Assembly (NCBI GenBank): GCA_009760855.2
Contig: WPIO01000016.1
Span: 5,603,501 to 5,667,500, forward strand
Reading direction: 5' to 3'
DNA: 64,000 nucleotides
Origin: Cristatella mucedo
Lineage: Eukaryota > Bryozoa > Phylactolaemata > Cristatellidae
Of the stretch, positions 43,058-55,072 are shown piece after piece. Position 1 is the first letter of the stretch. The number at the start of each line of letters is the position of its first letter. The notes beneath the pieces are model-generated. The model did not search any database, had not been told where the DNA came from, and was given only the letters and a program-made list of their open reading frames with translations. The translations under genes were made by a program, and so were the position numbers.

Positions 43058-45245
43058 ATGCCTCAGTACCTGGCCAGACAAAAGATGAGTCAAAGGTCAG
43101 GAGGAGGCACACGAATCAAAGGGGCATGCTACCGTGCGAGCAGTCATTGGGAAAACTCGGCCATCCAAATCGGTTATGCTGGCATATCTCCTGTTGCCTT
43201 ATCAGACCAAAATGACCAGTCATTAGATGATTGCATCAGCAACATGGTCAATTCTGCCTACTTTCATCTAAGGCACGAGGCAAAAATTTGGACAAGCTTC
43301 GATAAGGACATCGCAGCCAAGCTGTTATACATAGTCGTGACACACACACACATACCGACTGGACTACGTAACTTGCTATCTGAAGATCTACCTGCTTGCT
43401 GTAGAAGATGCTGAAAAACTCGGCAGCAACGACAGCTACTCTCCTACTGCCAAATATGGCCCATCTTTTTCAGCGGTCCTGAGCTGCTACTTCCATGCTA
43501 CTCACTACCTCAACTGCTCACCTGACTCAGCTATGCTTCCCACTTTCTCTTTGTTGCGTGAGACGAAGTCTGTTGGCTACCGAATGCTTGAACCGAAAGC
43601 CGCTTAGGCTGTGAGTGCGCCATACAAAACTCTCCTGCGTAACACCCACATGGTCTTTATGACTTTGTAGAGTTACAGACCGAGATACATTATATACATT
43701 ACATTACATAGACATGTCTTTCGCGAACGTTACAACCGCCACATTACACCACTTCTCACTGATCTGCCACCGGCTCCCGATCAAGCAGCATATCGACTTT
43801 TCAAGTCACTTGCTTGTAGGCCCCTCCATTCCCTGGCACTGGCCTTCCCATCTGAAGTAGTTGCACGACTCAGGCCATCTCCAATCGCGCCATCCACTCC
43901 TCTAACTCAGTCTGACTCGGCCTCCTCCTCCTCCTCCTCCTCCGAAGAGCTGCTTCCTTCCCTTGAAGACCGTGACCTCAGTCACTGTGCCTGTCACTGT
44001 GTCAGAGACAGGCACTGGTTACAGACCAACATTGCATTATCTCTCTCCTGATTTGATGCCATTCAAAAAGAAACTCAACACCTACGTGTTCCTCACAGCC
44101 TTTACTCTGCAAGGGAAAATCGTCTTGTATGCACATGAGGGTTCTGAAATTGTGATACTACTCATCACTTGCACTGCTTCGTACCTACGATTACCTTCAG
44201 AGCGATACTGGTCAGAGCAGCAGGGCTAGCTCTCCACAAGATCTTCTGGTCTCCGCCTTGCCCGAAGACTTTAGTACATTTAACCACCAATTGATTGATC
44301 CTTTCGGAGCACATTCTCCTCTTGTCATGCCCGAGAAGTGTGCATCAGGACTGGCCGTGTGCTAGAATACGTTCGGTCCTGCCTCAGTGAGGGATGCCCT
44401 TCTCAGAGGACGATGCCCTTTGACCCTTCTAAGCCTTGTTCCACATCCGACTCGCTGTGTTCGCTTGCTATGCAGCCTGCGGCGATGACAGTCACATAAG
44501 GATAGCCCACCAGATTCCTAAAGCTCGACGATGATAGCACGAATGACGTAATAGTTATGAGCAAAGCCTAGAGTCACCCACAACACTGACGACTTTAGCT
44601 TCCAGATCGGCTTATCTAGCATCCCTCTAGTGCCGTCTGCCTTTAGTGTGGGTATGCAATTCAAAAATTGTTGAATAGGCATATAGGCTATAGCATACAC
44701 GGTCAAGTTGGCCTATTTCTAAAGTTATGTTCGTCTGTCGTGAACGTCGAAGTTCCCGCATCGCACCACTTCTCGCGGGAACTGCACTGGGTTCCAATCA
44801 AGCAGCACATCGACTTTCGCGGTTTTGTCACAAACTTTTGAGCTCTCCTTTCTCTCACGCCAGCTATCACGCCACCTGTCAGAGCTATTCCCAATGAGGC
44901 TAGGCATAGTACAACCCACTCTTCTTATTCAAGTCGTTTGGCTGTTCCTCGAACCAACGTCAGATCCTTTGAAGACCTTGCCTTCAATTCGTATGCTCCC
45001 AAAGTCTATAACTCACTTCCGACTGAAGTGGCGACCAACTGACTTCATGCATTTGAAAAGAAGCTAAAAATGCACCTGTTTCTCACAGCTTTTACCTGGG
45101 TAAATTGTCCTCTGTGTGATTATGCGTGCTGACACTGTGCATGTTACCACTAACCATATCGCCATGATTCCTTTACAGGATATTACAGTGCCTACAAAGA
45201 GATTAAGTTCTTTGAGGGTGCTATACAAATGTATAATGATTATTA
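43058..45245 (+). mobile_element. Cluster of LINE family A fragments with a family B insertion
   Basis: About 43160-43433 and 43706-44230 are family A remnants (DDCISNMVNSAYFHLRHEAK; then a RHITPLL-like region). Between them 43434-43705 is the family B 3' end with its ACATTACATTACATA tail. A third family A piece (about 44725-45245) ends in a decayed hairpin tail. A CTC repeat lies at 43921-43944. Confidence 0.7.
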
Positions 45246-45359
45246 CTTTCAGCTGAGAATCACTATCGAAATCTCGTCTGCTGAGGAAAGCGTATGGAAG
45301 CCAAATTAGTTCACTCGTTTGTGACATCGCTTCCAGATTACCATAATGACCGGTATTCC

Positions 45360-47580
45360 GAGTTCCCGGCCGGTTCCCTTAATCGTCTGGCACAAAAGCG
45401 GCCGACAGCAGCTCGCTCGTCGTGCGGGAGGATGTCGGGCAGGTGGGGAAGGGTAGGTGCGAGGGGGGCCCGGTGCGAGCGAGTGAGGCGACCTGCGAAC
45501 CGCAGAGATAGGATCTTCCGAGTCGATTTAGCGGAGAGCATAAATTTAAATTTAGCGGAAATAAATTTATAAATATAAATTTATAAATAAATTTATAAAT
45601 ATATATACAGCGGAGCATAAATTTAGCGGAGCATAAATAAATGCATTTAGCGGAGCGCACCGGAGTGCAACGGCTGGGAGCGACGACGGCCTGCGGAATC
45701 CAACGAAGCCAACGCCAGCGCTGCAGCCACGACAATTGGGAGGCGCGAGCAAAGCGGAAGGAACACTCGAAGGTTCCGGCGGCGGCGCGCTAGGCGACTG
45801 CGACCGAGACTCGCGAAGGCGTAAACGCGCTCGCCGAGCACACGCCGATTTGAGAGGAAACGTAGCGACGCTCGCCACGACTATCACTCATGTCTACCAC
45901 CGCCGAGGTCTCAATAAAATAGAAAGCCCACGCCCGTATCCGCATATTGATGCGCTCGGAGAGAGAGAGAGAGACGATGTAGCCAGCCAGACGAGCCAGA
46001 CACAACCCGCTGGCCGACGTGGCGGGCGGGGCGGGGCGGGGAGGGCGCTGAGCGCCGCCAACTGGCGCTGACTGCTTCGACGACTCCGCTTCACGAGGCG
46101 ACCGTCGTTCGCGGATCTTGCCTCGCGAAACATGAACCGGGGCGGGCAAAGCGAGATTCGGCGGGTGACGCGCGAGCACTCAGAGCCCCGAGGAGAGCTG
46201 CCAGGACGGGCGGGTCGCACGTCAACGCCCACCGCAACGGCTATCGGAACAGCCAGCTTCCAGCTGACCTATCGAGGCCGTGCGCGGCAGCGCAGAGCTG
46301 CCTGCCAACCGCCTCGCGTCTTGCACAAGCGCAAGCCAGGCGGTATTCTCTGACGCACGCAAACTCGGGACGGCTCACTGCGAGAGGCGCTGGCGAACCT
46401 TACCAGCGGAGCACACCGAGCGAGGACCATGTTAGCGAGGGAGACGACGCAGACGACCGTGACCCGGCTTCACTATGGCGCCCGGCGTTCGTTGACCGCG
46501 GTTGTCTACCGATTGACATCCGGCTTGCGAACTAGTCACTAGGTCGAGCGCCGGAAAGTTGCGAAACCATTCGCACCTTATCGTAGTTTCAGAAAATTGC
46601 TTACAACGCGATAACAGCCTTTGGTTTAAAAAATTCTCCGTAATAACGCGCCAAGCCAGCGCACTTGTACTTCGGCCCCGAGTGGGAGGGGGGCTCCCGC
46701 GATGTTCGCACTTCCAGATCCGAGTCGTAGGTTCGAGCCCTCCAGCAGCCAATTCACTATTCCAGCTGATTCTCGCGGGGCGGCGAAAGGCCCTGATGCT
46801 GTTCAGCCACCATGTCGGCGAGGCTGCTGAAACTGCAGCGCTCCATCACGATTTGCCGTTCGCCGCGAACGCCTAACCTTTCAAACAACGGAGCTCCTCA
46901 AGGGTGTAGAGAGGGCCGCAACGATGGGCCAAAGTACTCCGTAGCTCCGGCTGAACGAGCGGGCCTGGCTTTACCCAACCCCAGCATGGCTGCCATTTTA
47001 GCCCCTCCCTCCCCCACCCCCCCTTACCAAAATAATTCCCTTAGCCGCCCCCGGCCCCGCTTGGAACCCCGAAATGTATAACCGAATTACCAAATGGCTA
47101 CCGGGCTACCAGAGCAACGTTACCCGACTCGGGGTTGGTCTGGAGGCTGCTTGCTGCTAGGCTGTACTTCTTCAGCGCGCATTCTATGCTGTTTTACGTT
47201 GTTCTGCATACGAACAGCTCACGGGAATAGACCGAACGAATTCGCGAGGTGCGGCTGGGGTGGATGCTCTGGGAGAGAACCTGTGCGAGCTAGCAGAATG
47301 GCTGAACGGCCTGCCGTTCAGATAGCTTAACGTAGGCGGCTTTCGCCTAACCCTGAACGAATGCCTAGCCGAAACTTCGAGGCTGGTGTGGCCAGCCTTG
47401 CGCTTAGATAGAGCAACGACAACCAATCCTGGCTGAGAATAGATGGAGCTAGTGGTAAGCGGCCGCAGTATCGCGATGCAAGCAGCCTGAGTCGTTCGCT
47501 CGCTCCCCCCCCCTCCCCGCCTTGCTGGTCAGGCGATTGAGGATTAGCTGCCCTCTCACACATCGCCCACGTGAGGCTAG
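45360..47580. other. GC-rich region
   Basis: C, G and CG content is clearly higher than in flanking DNA, with C runs near 47010-47030 and 47505-47518. It may hold a promoter or a 5' exon, but no protein homology was recognised. A degenerate SINE with GGTTCGAGCCC is possible at 46668-46795. Confidence 0.35.
45526..45658. repeat. AT-rich repeat with TTTAGCGGAG motif
   Basis: The motif TTTAGCGGAG or close variants recur (about 45528, 45551, 45622, 45648) around ATAAATTTATAAATA-type sequence. It is an AT island in the GC-rich region. Confidence 0.75.
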
Positions 47581-47597
47581 CCCTATAATGGTTACTT

Positions 47598-47641
47598 AGT
47601 TAAGAGGATCCAGGTGCAAAGTTAAGAGGATCCAGGTGCAA
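47598..47641. repeat. 22-bp tandem duplication
   Basis: AGTTAAGAGGATCCAGGTGC plus AA occurs at 47598-47619 and 47620-47641, exactly. Confidence 0.95.
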
Positions 47642-47663
47642 CCTTTACTGGCCGTCGTTGGCG

Positions 47664-47666
<3 letters not shown>

Positions 47667-47738
<72 letters not shown>

Positions 47739-47740
47739 CA
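47667..47740. repeat. (GA)n microsatellite
   Basis: About 60 bp of pure GA followed by imperfect GA. Confidence 0.95.
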
Positions 47741-48349
47741 GTTGAGAGTAGGTAAGAGTGAGAGCAAGTGGGAGAGAGCGATGATTAGGGAACTCCCCGG
47801 TGTGCTCTGATGCAGACTGAGATGGCGCACCCACGGCTCGGACGCGAGGGAAGAACGCTTGCACTTCGCGTGCAGTGCACATCGGCTGCTCCACGCCTCG
47901 CGGCCGCCGCCGCCGTGCGACGTGCGGTTTGTGTTTCCCTGTGTGAACGATTCGATTGAATACCCTTGGCTCGCAGGCACACTGCCAGTGCGGGCAGACT
48001 GGTAGTGCCCTAATCCACCCCAGGGTCTAATTGGTGGTGGCTCCGGTCTAGGGACGGGCCGGTGCCCAGCTGTGGTCTGGCGGCCGTGGTTTATCTTCTG
48101 GCCGGCTTTGTCTTTCCGCCAACTCGCGGGATGAGTTGTGGCTGGGAGGGAGTGAGGGGTGAGAGGGAACGCCAGCCCAGGAGAGAACATTCGTGCATGG
48201 GGAGAGCTGCAGGCGCTAGCCAAAATATACGTTGTGAGCCAGCTTCGGTGTTCTGCCTGCTTCCGTGTACGTGCTCGTTGAGAGAGCATTGTTTATCTAC
48301 ACGACGGACGACCCAGGGACTTCGAAGACGTCACGGCTTCTAGCGATAA

Positions 48350-49015
48350 GCAGCTAAGCGCAACTTAAGACTGCTAAAAGTGTTAGCCGCTCGCGTCCTT
48401 AAGTCCAGGTAGGCTTGGCGCTATGTAGGGATAACTCAGAACCCGACAAGCAGAGGCTATAGGTCCGCAATGAGACTTGAATCGCGTGCAATCTCGAAAC
48501 TCACCTAAATGCATGCGCGCGCGTGCGTACGAAAGGCAGTCGGTCAAACAAAAATATTATAAGTGATAATTATACTACCTTACTTAGTAAAGCAGACTTA
48601 TATAATTAATTTAAGGGGAACGACACTTTGGTGTTTCGCAAAATCTAGGGCCCCAAAAACGCTTCAGAAAGTGAGCTATCAGTTAATGCGGAACTATGCC
48701 TAACTAAAGACAGTTACTGTCGCAAAAATAGGCTTTAATTGGCCTTAGCCCTGCAAGCCAATCTCAAGTTCACATGGCTAAAAAGTCAACTCCTCTAAAA
48801 GGTTGGTAACTGCTTAAAATCACCCCAATCAATTTTCAACTTTGACTGGCTATTCGTTTGACCATTCTAGAAGAGCACAATACCCATCGGTTCCCGGAAA
48901 AGAGTAGATTTTAATAAATGGAGTAGAAGTTAGAAAAAAATCACTTGTCAGTTTTTTATTAGAAAAGTTCCAAAATGGTATATCCAAATAATTTTAATTA
49001 GATATATTGAAGCAG
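48350..49015. other. AT-rich sequence, nothing recognised
   Basis: The composition changes sharply from the GC-rich block to the left. No gene or repeat family is visible. Confidence 0.45.
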
Positions 49016-49023
49016 GATGTTTC

Positions 49024-49170
49024 CCATGAGGTAAGGTGCTCGAGCTTAATGACCGGGGTCGTGAGGACGAATAATAAAGTGGGCGATCCTTTATTGCCAA
49101 CTGCAAGCGGTGGTGAAATCCGTTCAGGCTCTTCTTCCGCTACACAAATGAGGCTGTTCAATCTTCTCAT
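49024..49170 (+). mobile_element. tRNA-derived SINE, box B decayed
   Basis: GAGGTAAGGTGCTCGAGC, GTGGGCGATCCTTTATTGCC, ACTGCAAGCGGTGGTGA, GGCTCTTCTTCCGCTACACA and ATGAGGCTGTTCAATC match the SINE. Confidence 0.75.
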
Positions 49171-49357
49171 ATTGTTCTACAGGTCAGTTGTATTGGTAAA
49201 ATATCTGCATACTGAGATTATCTTAATAGTTCAAGGTCTGTCGGGGCACTGAATACGCAGTCCGTGATTAATGGTGAAAATTATTGAATGTCTGGTTGCA
49301 GAACACCCCAGTTAATATTATAAGATGCACACAACCGTGCACTCGTAAGCAGTGGCA

Positions 49358-49440
49358 TGCCGCAAATGTAAAGCGCCTAGAAAGAGATTAAGTTCTCTGA
49401 GGGCGCTTTATCAAGTGCAATATTATTATTATTATTATTA
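49358..49440 (+). mobile_element. Solitary LINE family A 3' hairpin tail
   Basis: GCCGCAAATGTAAAGCGCCT, AGAAAGAGATTAAGTTCTCT, GAGGGCGCTTTATCAAGTGC and an ATT tail. The hairpin is intact. Confidence 0.9.
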
Positions 49441-49484
49441 TGCCCCAAAGGGACACATGTACCCGGGCGCTGGATCGGACGGAC

Positions 49485-49580
49485 GGGCGGGGGGGGGCAC
49501 TAGATCAGGGGGCGGGGCACTAGATCGGGGGGGGGGGGGCATCCAAATGGGCGCCTCTAATACTGCGGGGGGGGGGGGAG
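49485..49580. repeat. G-rich runs, possible G-quadruplex
   Basis: Several runs of 5 to 13 G, with GCACTAGATC repeated between them. The composition allows four-stranded folding. Confidence 0.6.
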
Positions 49581-50635
49581 GGTGCGCCATCTGTACAGTT
49601 CGTCCCCGGGTGCACAATATCCTAGGAACAACACTGCTCGTAAGCAAAGCATGAAGGTCGCCCCACGCTATACAAAAGCACGTTGCTTTTGCCCTTGGTC
49701 ACGACACGCACGCGTAGCAAGATTTCGGCGACAAACCGAACGCCGTAGCGGCCTTTAGCAAACGTACGCTCTCCAGACGCTTGCAGCTCACAAAAGGCAC
49801 ACAACCGCTCTCCCCCGTATCCACGCAGCATCGACCCCCTCCCCCCCCCCTCTCCCGGAGGTCCTTATTCGTAGGAGCCACCGTTGAGCAAAAAAGATCC
49901 CACCAAAGGTGGCTTATTGTGCCGCAGCAGCCGAGCGCCGAGGACCTGTACCCAAGCCACAGTTTCACAGCTTTAGAACGCAAAATCGCACAAAAAGACA
50001 GATTCACTCGGATAGAGCTGGACAATTCACTCGGCTGCATGGAGCCGGTAGGTTTATTGAGTGTCGGTTGAATTGCCGCAATCCACTCTAAATAACGAGA
50101 AATCTGCCGGGAATAACGACGCAAAGCTCGAATTTTGATTGAATAATTTAGTGTGCGGCCATTGTAATGCACCCACAAAATTTCATGCCATTTCGCTCTT
50201 GCGTTCACTGGCATGATGGGTTGCAAAGTTTCTTGCCACTCGTTGAGGGCCATCCGTTTGAGTCTGGCGTGCATCCACGGAAAACTCTCGGCGCTTAGCT
50301 CCAGTTTAGATTGCGTATTACTCTAAACCAGTATTGTTCGAGTGGAACCTAAAACATTGCGCGTGCGCGTTCTCGTGCAATTGACTGCAGCGACCCGGCC
50401 CCAATAACGCAATCCGGCGGCGTGAGGCCTGATGCAAAGCCAGTTCGCACATTTCCGCCGGAGCGAGACAGCGGAGGGACTTCTGGGTGAGCGACAGAAT
50501 CTTGAATTCGATATGCTCTATATTCAGGGTACAAGTCAGGGACCAGGGCAAGCATTCCCCCTCCTCCCATGAAAACATGCGAGCTGATTCGACAGCTTCT
50601 TTTGCATAGCGACAGAAGTGCCTTTAACGCCATCA

Positions 50636-50752
50636 CCGACGCTTGCAGGGGCAATAAAGGATCGCCCATCGCAGGATTCGAACCTACGACCTCGGGATCA
50701 AGGTCGTGAAAAGCAACCGGCTTACCTAGTGTGCCGTCGCGGCTAGCCGGCA
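50636..50752 (-). mobile_element. tRNA-derived SINE head
   Basis: Minus strand: GACGGCACACTAGGTAAGCC, CACGACCTTGATCCCGAGGT and box B GGTTCGAATCC, then CCTTTATTGCCCCTGCAAG. Confidence 0.75.
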
Positions 50753-50802
50753 TTTGTCCCCACCCCAATTTGAAGTCGATAAGCTGCTTCAGCGGAGGAG
50801 CC

Positions 50803-50843
50803 AGGGGGCTGGGAGGGGGCCATTTGCCCCCTCCCAGCCCCCT
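50803..50843. repeat. 18-bp G/C hairpin
   Basis: AGGGGGCTGGGAGGGGGC (50803-50820) pairs exactly with 50826-50843 around a CATTT loop. Confidence 0.9.
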
Positions 50844-50964
50844 TGTAGCGGAGCAGAAACCTGGGCCACCCGTAATCTTATGGCCCCGAGAGTCACAAAC
50901 GACGAAATATGGTCCTACGCACGATATTGATCAAGTCATTAACCCTCGGTTGTTGCTTCTCTTG

Positions 50965-51045
50965 CAGTGAGCTGTAAAGCGCCCGGTTAGAGATTTAGTT
51001 CTCCCGGAGTTCTCTATTCTTATTATTATTATTGTTGTGGTTATT
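50965..51045 (+). mobile_element. Solitary decayed LINE family A tail
   Basis: TGTAAAGCGCCCGGTTAGAG, TTAGTTCTCCCGGAG and an ATT tail; the second arm is decayed. Confidence 0.65.
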
Positions 51046-51049
51046 ATTA

Positions 51050-52935
51050 CACTCTGTAAGCAACCTCCAAAGTCGTGTTGAATGATTTATATGATTGTGC
51101 ACTATAAGTTTCCATTACTCGCTGGTCTTGCCACTCGTACGAAAAGCACCCGGGCCCCTTACACGAGCTTACAATTATAAATTACCCCCTACGTAAAACT
51201 CTTGCGAGGTTCGCCTTCCAAAGGAAGAAGATCGCGGCTCCCGCACTTCCGCACGCTGCTTGATACGAAGCCTGCGAAGAATCGTGAGAAGTTGTGCAAT
51301 GTGGCGGTTCCGATGCTTACAGACAAGACAAGCCCTTCTGCCGAGTTTTGCACAAACTTTAAGCGGCTTTTTGCACTCGCCGGAAGACCTACGCATAGCG
51401 ATTTACGTAAGTCTCGTCTAATGCCGCGCAGGCGGCGGGAGCAGCTTCACTTCGCTCTCCTCATCTTATCGGACCCGGAACCGGATGCTTTCGACGTGGC
51501 GTTGGCGACTGCGGGTAGATTTGGCGATGGAGCAAATACGCTCGCCTAATTAAAAGCCCTTTTGTAAATGGCGGAATGGGGTAACGTTTCCGGAAACGGA
51601 ATTAGCAGGTGAAGCGTGGCAACCGACGAAGTACTCGAACAGCCGTCCAGAGACGCGACGTTCACGTGACGTTCATCTGTAAGACTATGCCGTTGAGACT
51701 CGAGCCATCCCTACCGACATTCGTATATATATCTTCATGAAAGAGAGTGACAATTAAGATCACAAATATAGCATACTTGTTTCGTGAATAAATCTGCAAT
51801 AAGAACTTGATGCAGGCGATATCATTAAATGCTCTTAGTTCAGGCAGGTAATAAGTGACCTAATTCCAGCGATATTGTAGGGCCTCTGGCTCCAATGTCA
51901 GCTCGATGAATCTAGCTCATGGTAAACTCAAAGAGATATATAAGTTTTAGGAATGCTATCCTAAGCGGTCACGTTCGTACCGCTAATTATGCAGGATCTA
52001 GTGAGAGCAGGCAATTGAGTTTATTGCTGCTTTGCACGATTCGTGCTCTGTTCTAAAAGTCTTGGTCTTTTTATTTGGTTTGTCGCTCCGACTAGATTCC
52101 GTTTGTGCAGGACTTTACGACCGTTATACTGCTCTCAAGCCAAAAAGATCGGCATCTTGAACAAAAAGAGTGTCCGAGATTTGTTATATTTTTTTTCTGT
52201 CGGGATACATGCGCAGGTTTCACACAAAATCCCGACAACTCGCAGTAAGCTCAATTTATTACAAATATTATATATTATTATGATTATTAAATGTCATATC
52301 TATTAGCTCTACCTATTACACTTTGGTCCTTCGTGGCTACAAAATACCCAAATACTCCTTCAAATTTCTTGCAGCTAGAATACCCGACGTTCGCTCTTGA
52401 ATTGCAGCTAGTTTTCTCAAATCGAATCACGAAAGTACCACATAAAGATGCAGGCGAGCCTAGTGTCGCTGAAAAACTGGAATGACTGCCCCCCTCAATA
52501 TGGACTCAGTCGGCATCTAAAATTAAGCCTATTTATTGAATAGAAGCGTGCTGTTTCGAAACTTTATTCTGCAGATTCTCAACAGCTACGCTGTATTATC
52601 TATCAACTTTCAGCTACGGAACTTTGCACAAATTTGAGTTTACTTGGATAAGGGTACAGCGACTGCTATCCCATGAATTCGTAATGTTGTTTGTAGAATT
52701 ATGCAGCCGTCTCCAACTTATTATTTATATATCCTATATTATACTTGGAATTATGCACGTCTTTGACTTGCCAAATTTGAAGATACGCACTCAGCCACGG
52801 ACGGACACGCAAAAAATCTAAAATTGAAATGTATGCAAGAAAACTGCTGACTGCATCGCGTTCTCCGTCTTGACTCTTGTTACACGCGAAATGGTGACTT
52901 CAGTACAGGCCAGGTTTTCAGGGCTTTGCACTGCT
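51050..52935. other. Sequence without recognised genes
   Basis: No coding homology, LINE or SINE could be supported. A GAGGTTCGCCTTCCA 15-mer at about 51209 recurs at about 54235, hinting at a dispersed element. Confidence 0.45.
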
Positions 52936-53054
52936 GTTTGCGTACACGATCCAAAGTAGCGGTGCAGGAGCTTGGGCATTACTGTTGTCAACTAGTGTGT
53001 GCTGATGAATGGACCGGATGCAGCGAGTTAGGAAAGGAGTTTCAACGGGTTAAA
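52936..53054 (+). repeat. 119-bp perfect inverted repeat, left copy
   Basis: It starts GTTTGCGTACACGATCCAAA and ends CAACGGGTTAAA. It is the exact reverse complement of 55280-55398 by reading both in full. Flanks differ at both ends. No target-site duplication is evident. Confidence 0.95.
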
Positions 53055-53414
53055 ATAAAAGGCACGCCTTCTTTGTTAGCCAAAGAATCTTTCGTCGCAG
53101 GCGCCATCTTCCTACCCTTAATAACGACGTTGCATCCCTATGCCCGTTTGGTGTTTGTCGTTACATACAGATGCATGCACATTAAAAGGGTTTACTTGCG
53201 TGGGGTATTAGATAGACGATACCGTCCGCTGGGTGTAACCCAACTGGCTCCAGCCGGCCCTTTGGCTCGGGTCACGATGCACGAAGCATTATCTCCTCAT
53301 TGGCGGTGCAAAGGTCTCGAGATGTGCAGACGTGCACCGTGGCGCAGAATGGAGTTCCCGTCCTCGTTCACCAATCGCGCGCCAAGCGATATGGTGCTGG
53401 CGTTTGCAGAGAGC

Positions 53415-53470
53415 GCAATCTCTTTCTAGGCGCTTTACATTTGCTGCAAGGGAAACACGATCGAAACACG
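53415..53470 (-). mobile_element. Partial LINE family A tail
   Basis: AATCTCTTTCTAGGCGCTTT then ACATTTGCTGCAAGGGAAAC: the 5' arm of the hairpin and adjacent 3' UTR on the minus strand, without the second arm or ATT tail. Confidence 0.7.
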
Positions 53471-54863
53471 ATGCTTTTGAGAAGTCGTACATTGGTGAAA
53501 CAATACATTGACAAGTCAAACCGGGCCCTACTTACGAGATTATGTGCAATGGGCTATTCTATGCAGGCCTCTCTTGAAAAAAGTGCTCGGTCGGCTAGAC
53601 ACATTTTGGCATCTGAGGCTGCCCCCCCCCATCGAATGGCCCGCATCCATGGACCTGGGGACTTCCGAGAGGGCAGGGTACGCCTGTATGGCCACTAGCC
53701 CCAGCTAGACGTTTCTGGCGTGTGTGACTGCTATCGCGAGCTCGCTCGCACGAGCGCTCGCGCACACACAAACGAGAATCTTCTGCTTTAGTTTTTTGTT
53801 ACAACTGTAGCTGTAGTTATGAATAATCTATTGAAGTGCTTCATTCCAGCCTATAGGAAGTGCAAAGGAAGGATTCAGTCCCATTTTCGAGCTACAAATT
53901 CCCTATGATTACTATTGTTATTAATTTGGGTCCGACTTGCATCAAGAATGTTTATTTGACCAATTCATATCATTCTAATTTGACACAATCAGACATAAGT
54001 TTTCCCGGTCTTCTGGAAGTTTCCAGTGCAGCAGAGATGAGAGGCTAAGATCAAGTACTCGCATACTAATCTCATAACTAAGCCAATTGCAATGGCAATG
54101 TCGTTGTTATTTATGACTGAGTGCCGTTTACGAGATGCTCATGAAGAGATATTTCCGCAACAATCTTGTATTCTAATCGTTAGCCGTAGATTAGTCGCTG
54201 ATAGCTTGACAGTACGTATTTTGTAACTGTTTGAGGTTCGCCTTCCACTAGGAAGCATCAATATTGATTACGATAAGAGGCGCCATTATCTCCCCCATCC
54301 AGCTGGGCGTATCCTGAAACCACCCATCGAGAGGATCCTATGTCTAGGCAGCGAAAGCTGCCTCTTAATTCAATTCACTCACCAAGCCTCTTACAGTCTC
54401 TGGCAACTGGCCACAACGAGGCCACCAGCTTCAGACAGTAGCCGACGGTAGGAAGCCTCTGTAGAAAGAGCTCGTGCGATAGAAGCGCGCGACGTAGCGA
54501 CGAAGGCAAACGATACAAGCTGGTAGTCGTGTTGACAACGACGGCTGCATTGCATTACACGCAGGCGACGCAAACGCGCGAGCGTTATGTATGCAGATTT
54601 AGTAGCTATCGTGGAAGCAGCTCGCGGAGACTCGCGGAGAGAACAGAAAGAGAGAGGGAGAGGGACGGGGCTTACGGTCCGCCGGTGGACAAGCAGACAG
54701 TTCTTTGCTGCAGGACTAGCGGGTCACACGACCACAGCTGACCCGTTGCAATTAAATCCAGCTTAGTCGGCCGGTGCTATCCAACTGCAGCGCCGAATAA
54801 TGTGGCGCTCAGCGCCCGTTGGCCGAGCGGAGTGGTGTGAGTCCGGCTGGGGCGAAACAACAT

Positions 54864-54885
54864 TGTGGGCGTGACCACGCCCACA
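54864..54885. repeat. 10-bp hairpin with CACGCCC arms
   Basis: TGTGGGCGTG pairs with CACGCCCACA across a 2-nt loop. The arm resembles a KLF/SP-type GC box. Confidence 0.7.
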
Positions 54886-54965
54886 CCTCGGCTTAGCAGC
54901 TGAAGAGATGTCGTCGGCACTCTGGTGTAATCTCGTTTAATCTGATGCAGTTGCATTGCATTACG

Positions 54966-55072
54966 ATAACAATAATAATAATAATACGTTAGTATAGCGC
55001 TCTTAGAGAACTTGACCTCTTTCTAGGCTCTTTACATTTGCTGCAAAGGAAGCACGATCGAATGGTCAATAA
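54966..55072 (-). mobile_element. Solitary LINE family A 3' hairpin tail
   Basis: ATAATAATAATAATACG, then AGCGCTCTTAGAGAACTTGA, CTCTTTCTAGGCTCTTTACA and TTGCTGCAAAGGAAGCACGA. Confidence 0.85.

Noticed and set aside
45736-46071. 111-codon plus-strand frame rich in Arg and Gly
   Set aside because: Compositional frame in the GC-rich block without homology or convincing splice context.
52926-53429. 167-codon open frame as a gene
   Set aside because: It consists of one 119-bp inverted repeat arm, unmatched sequence and the start of a LINE tail; no protein motif is seen.
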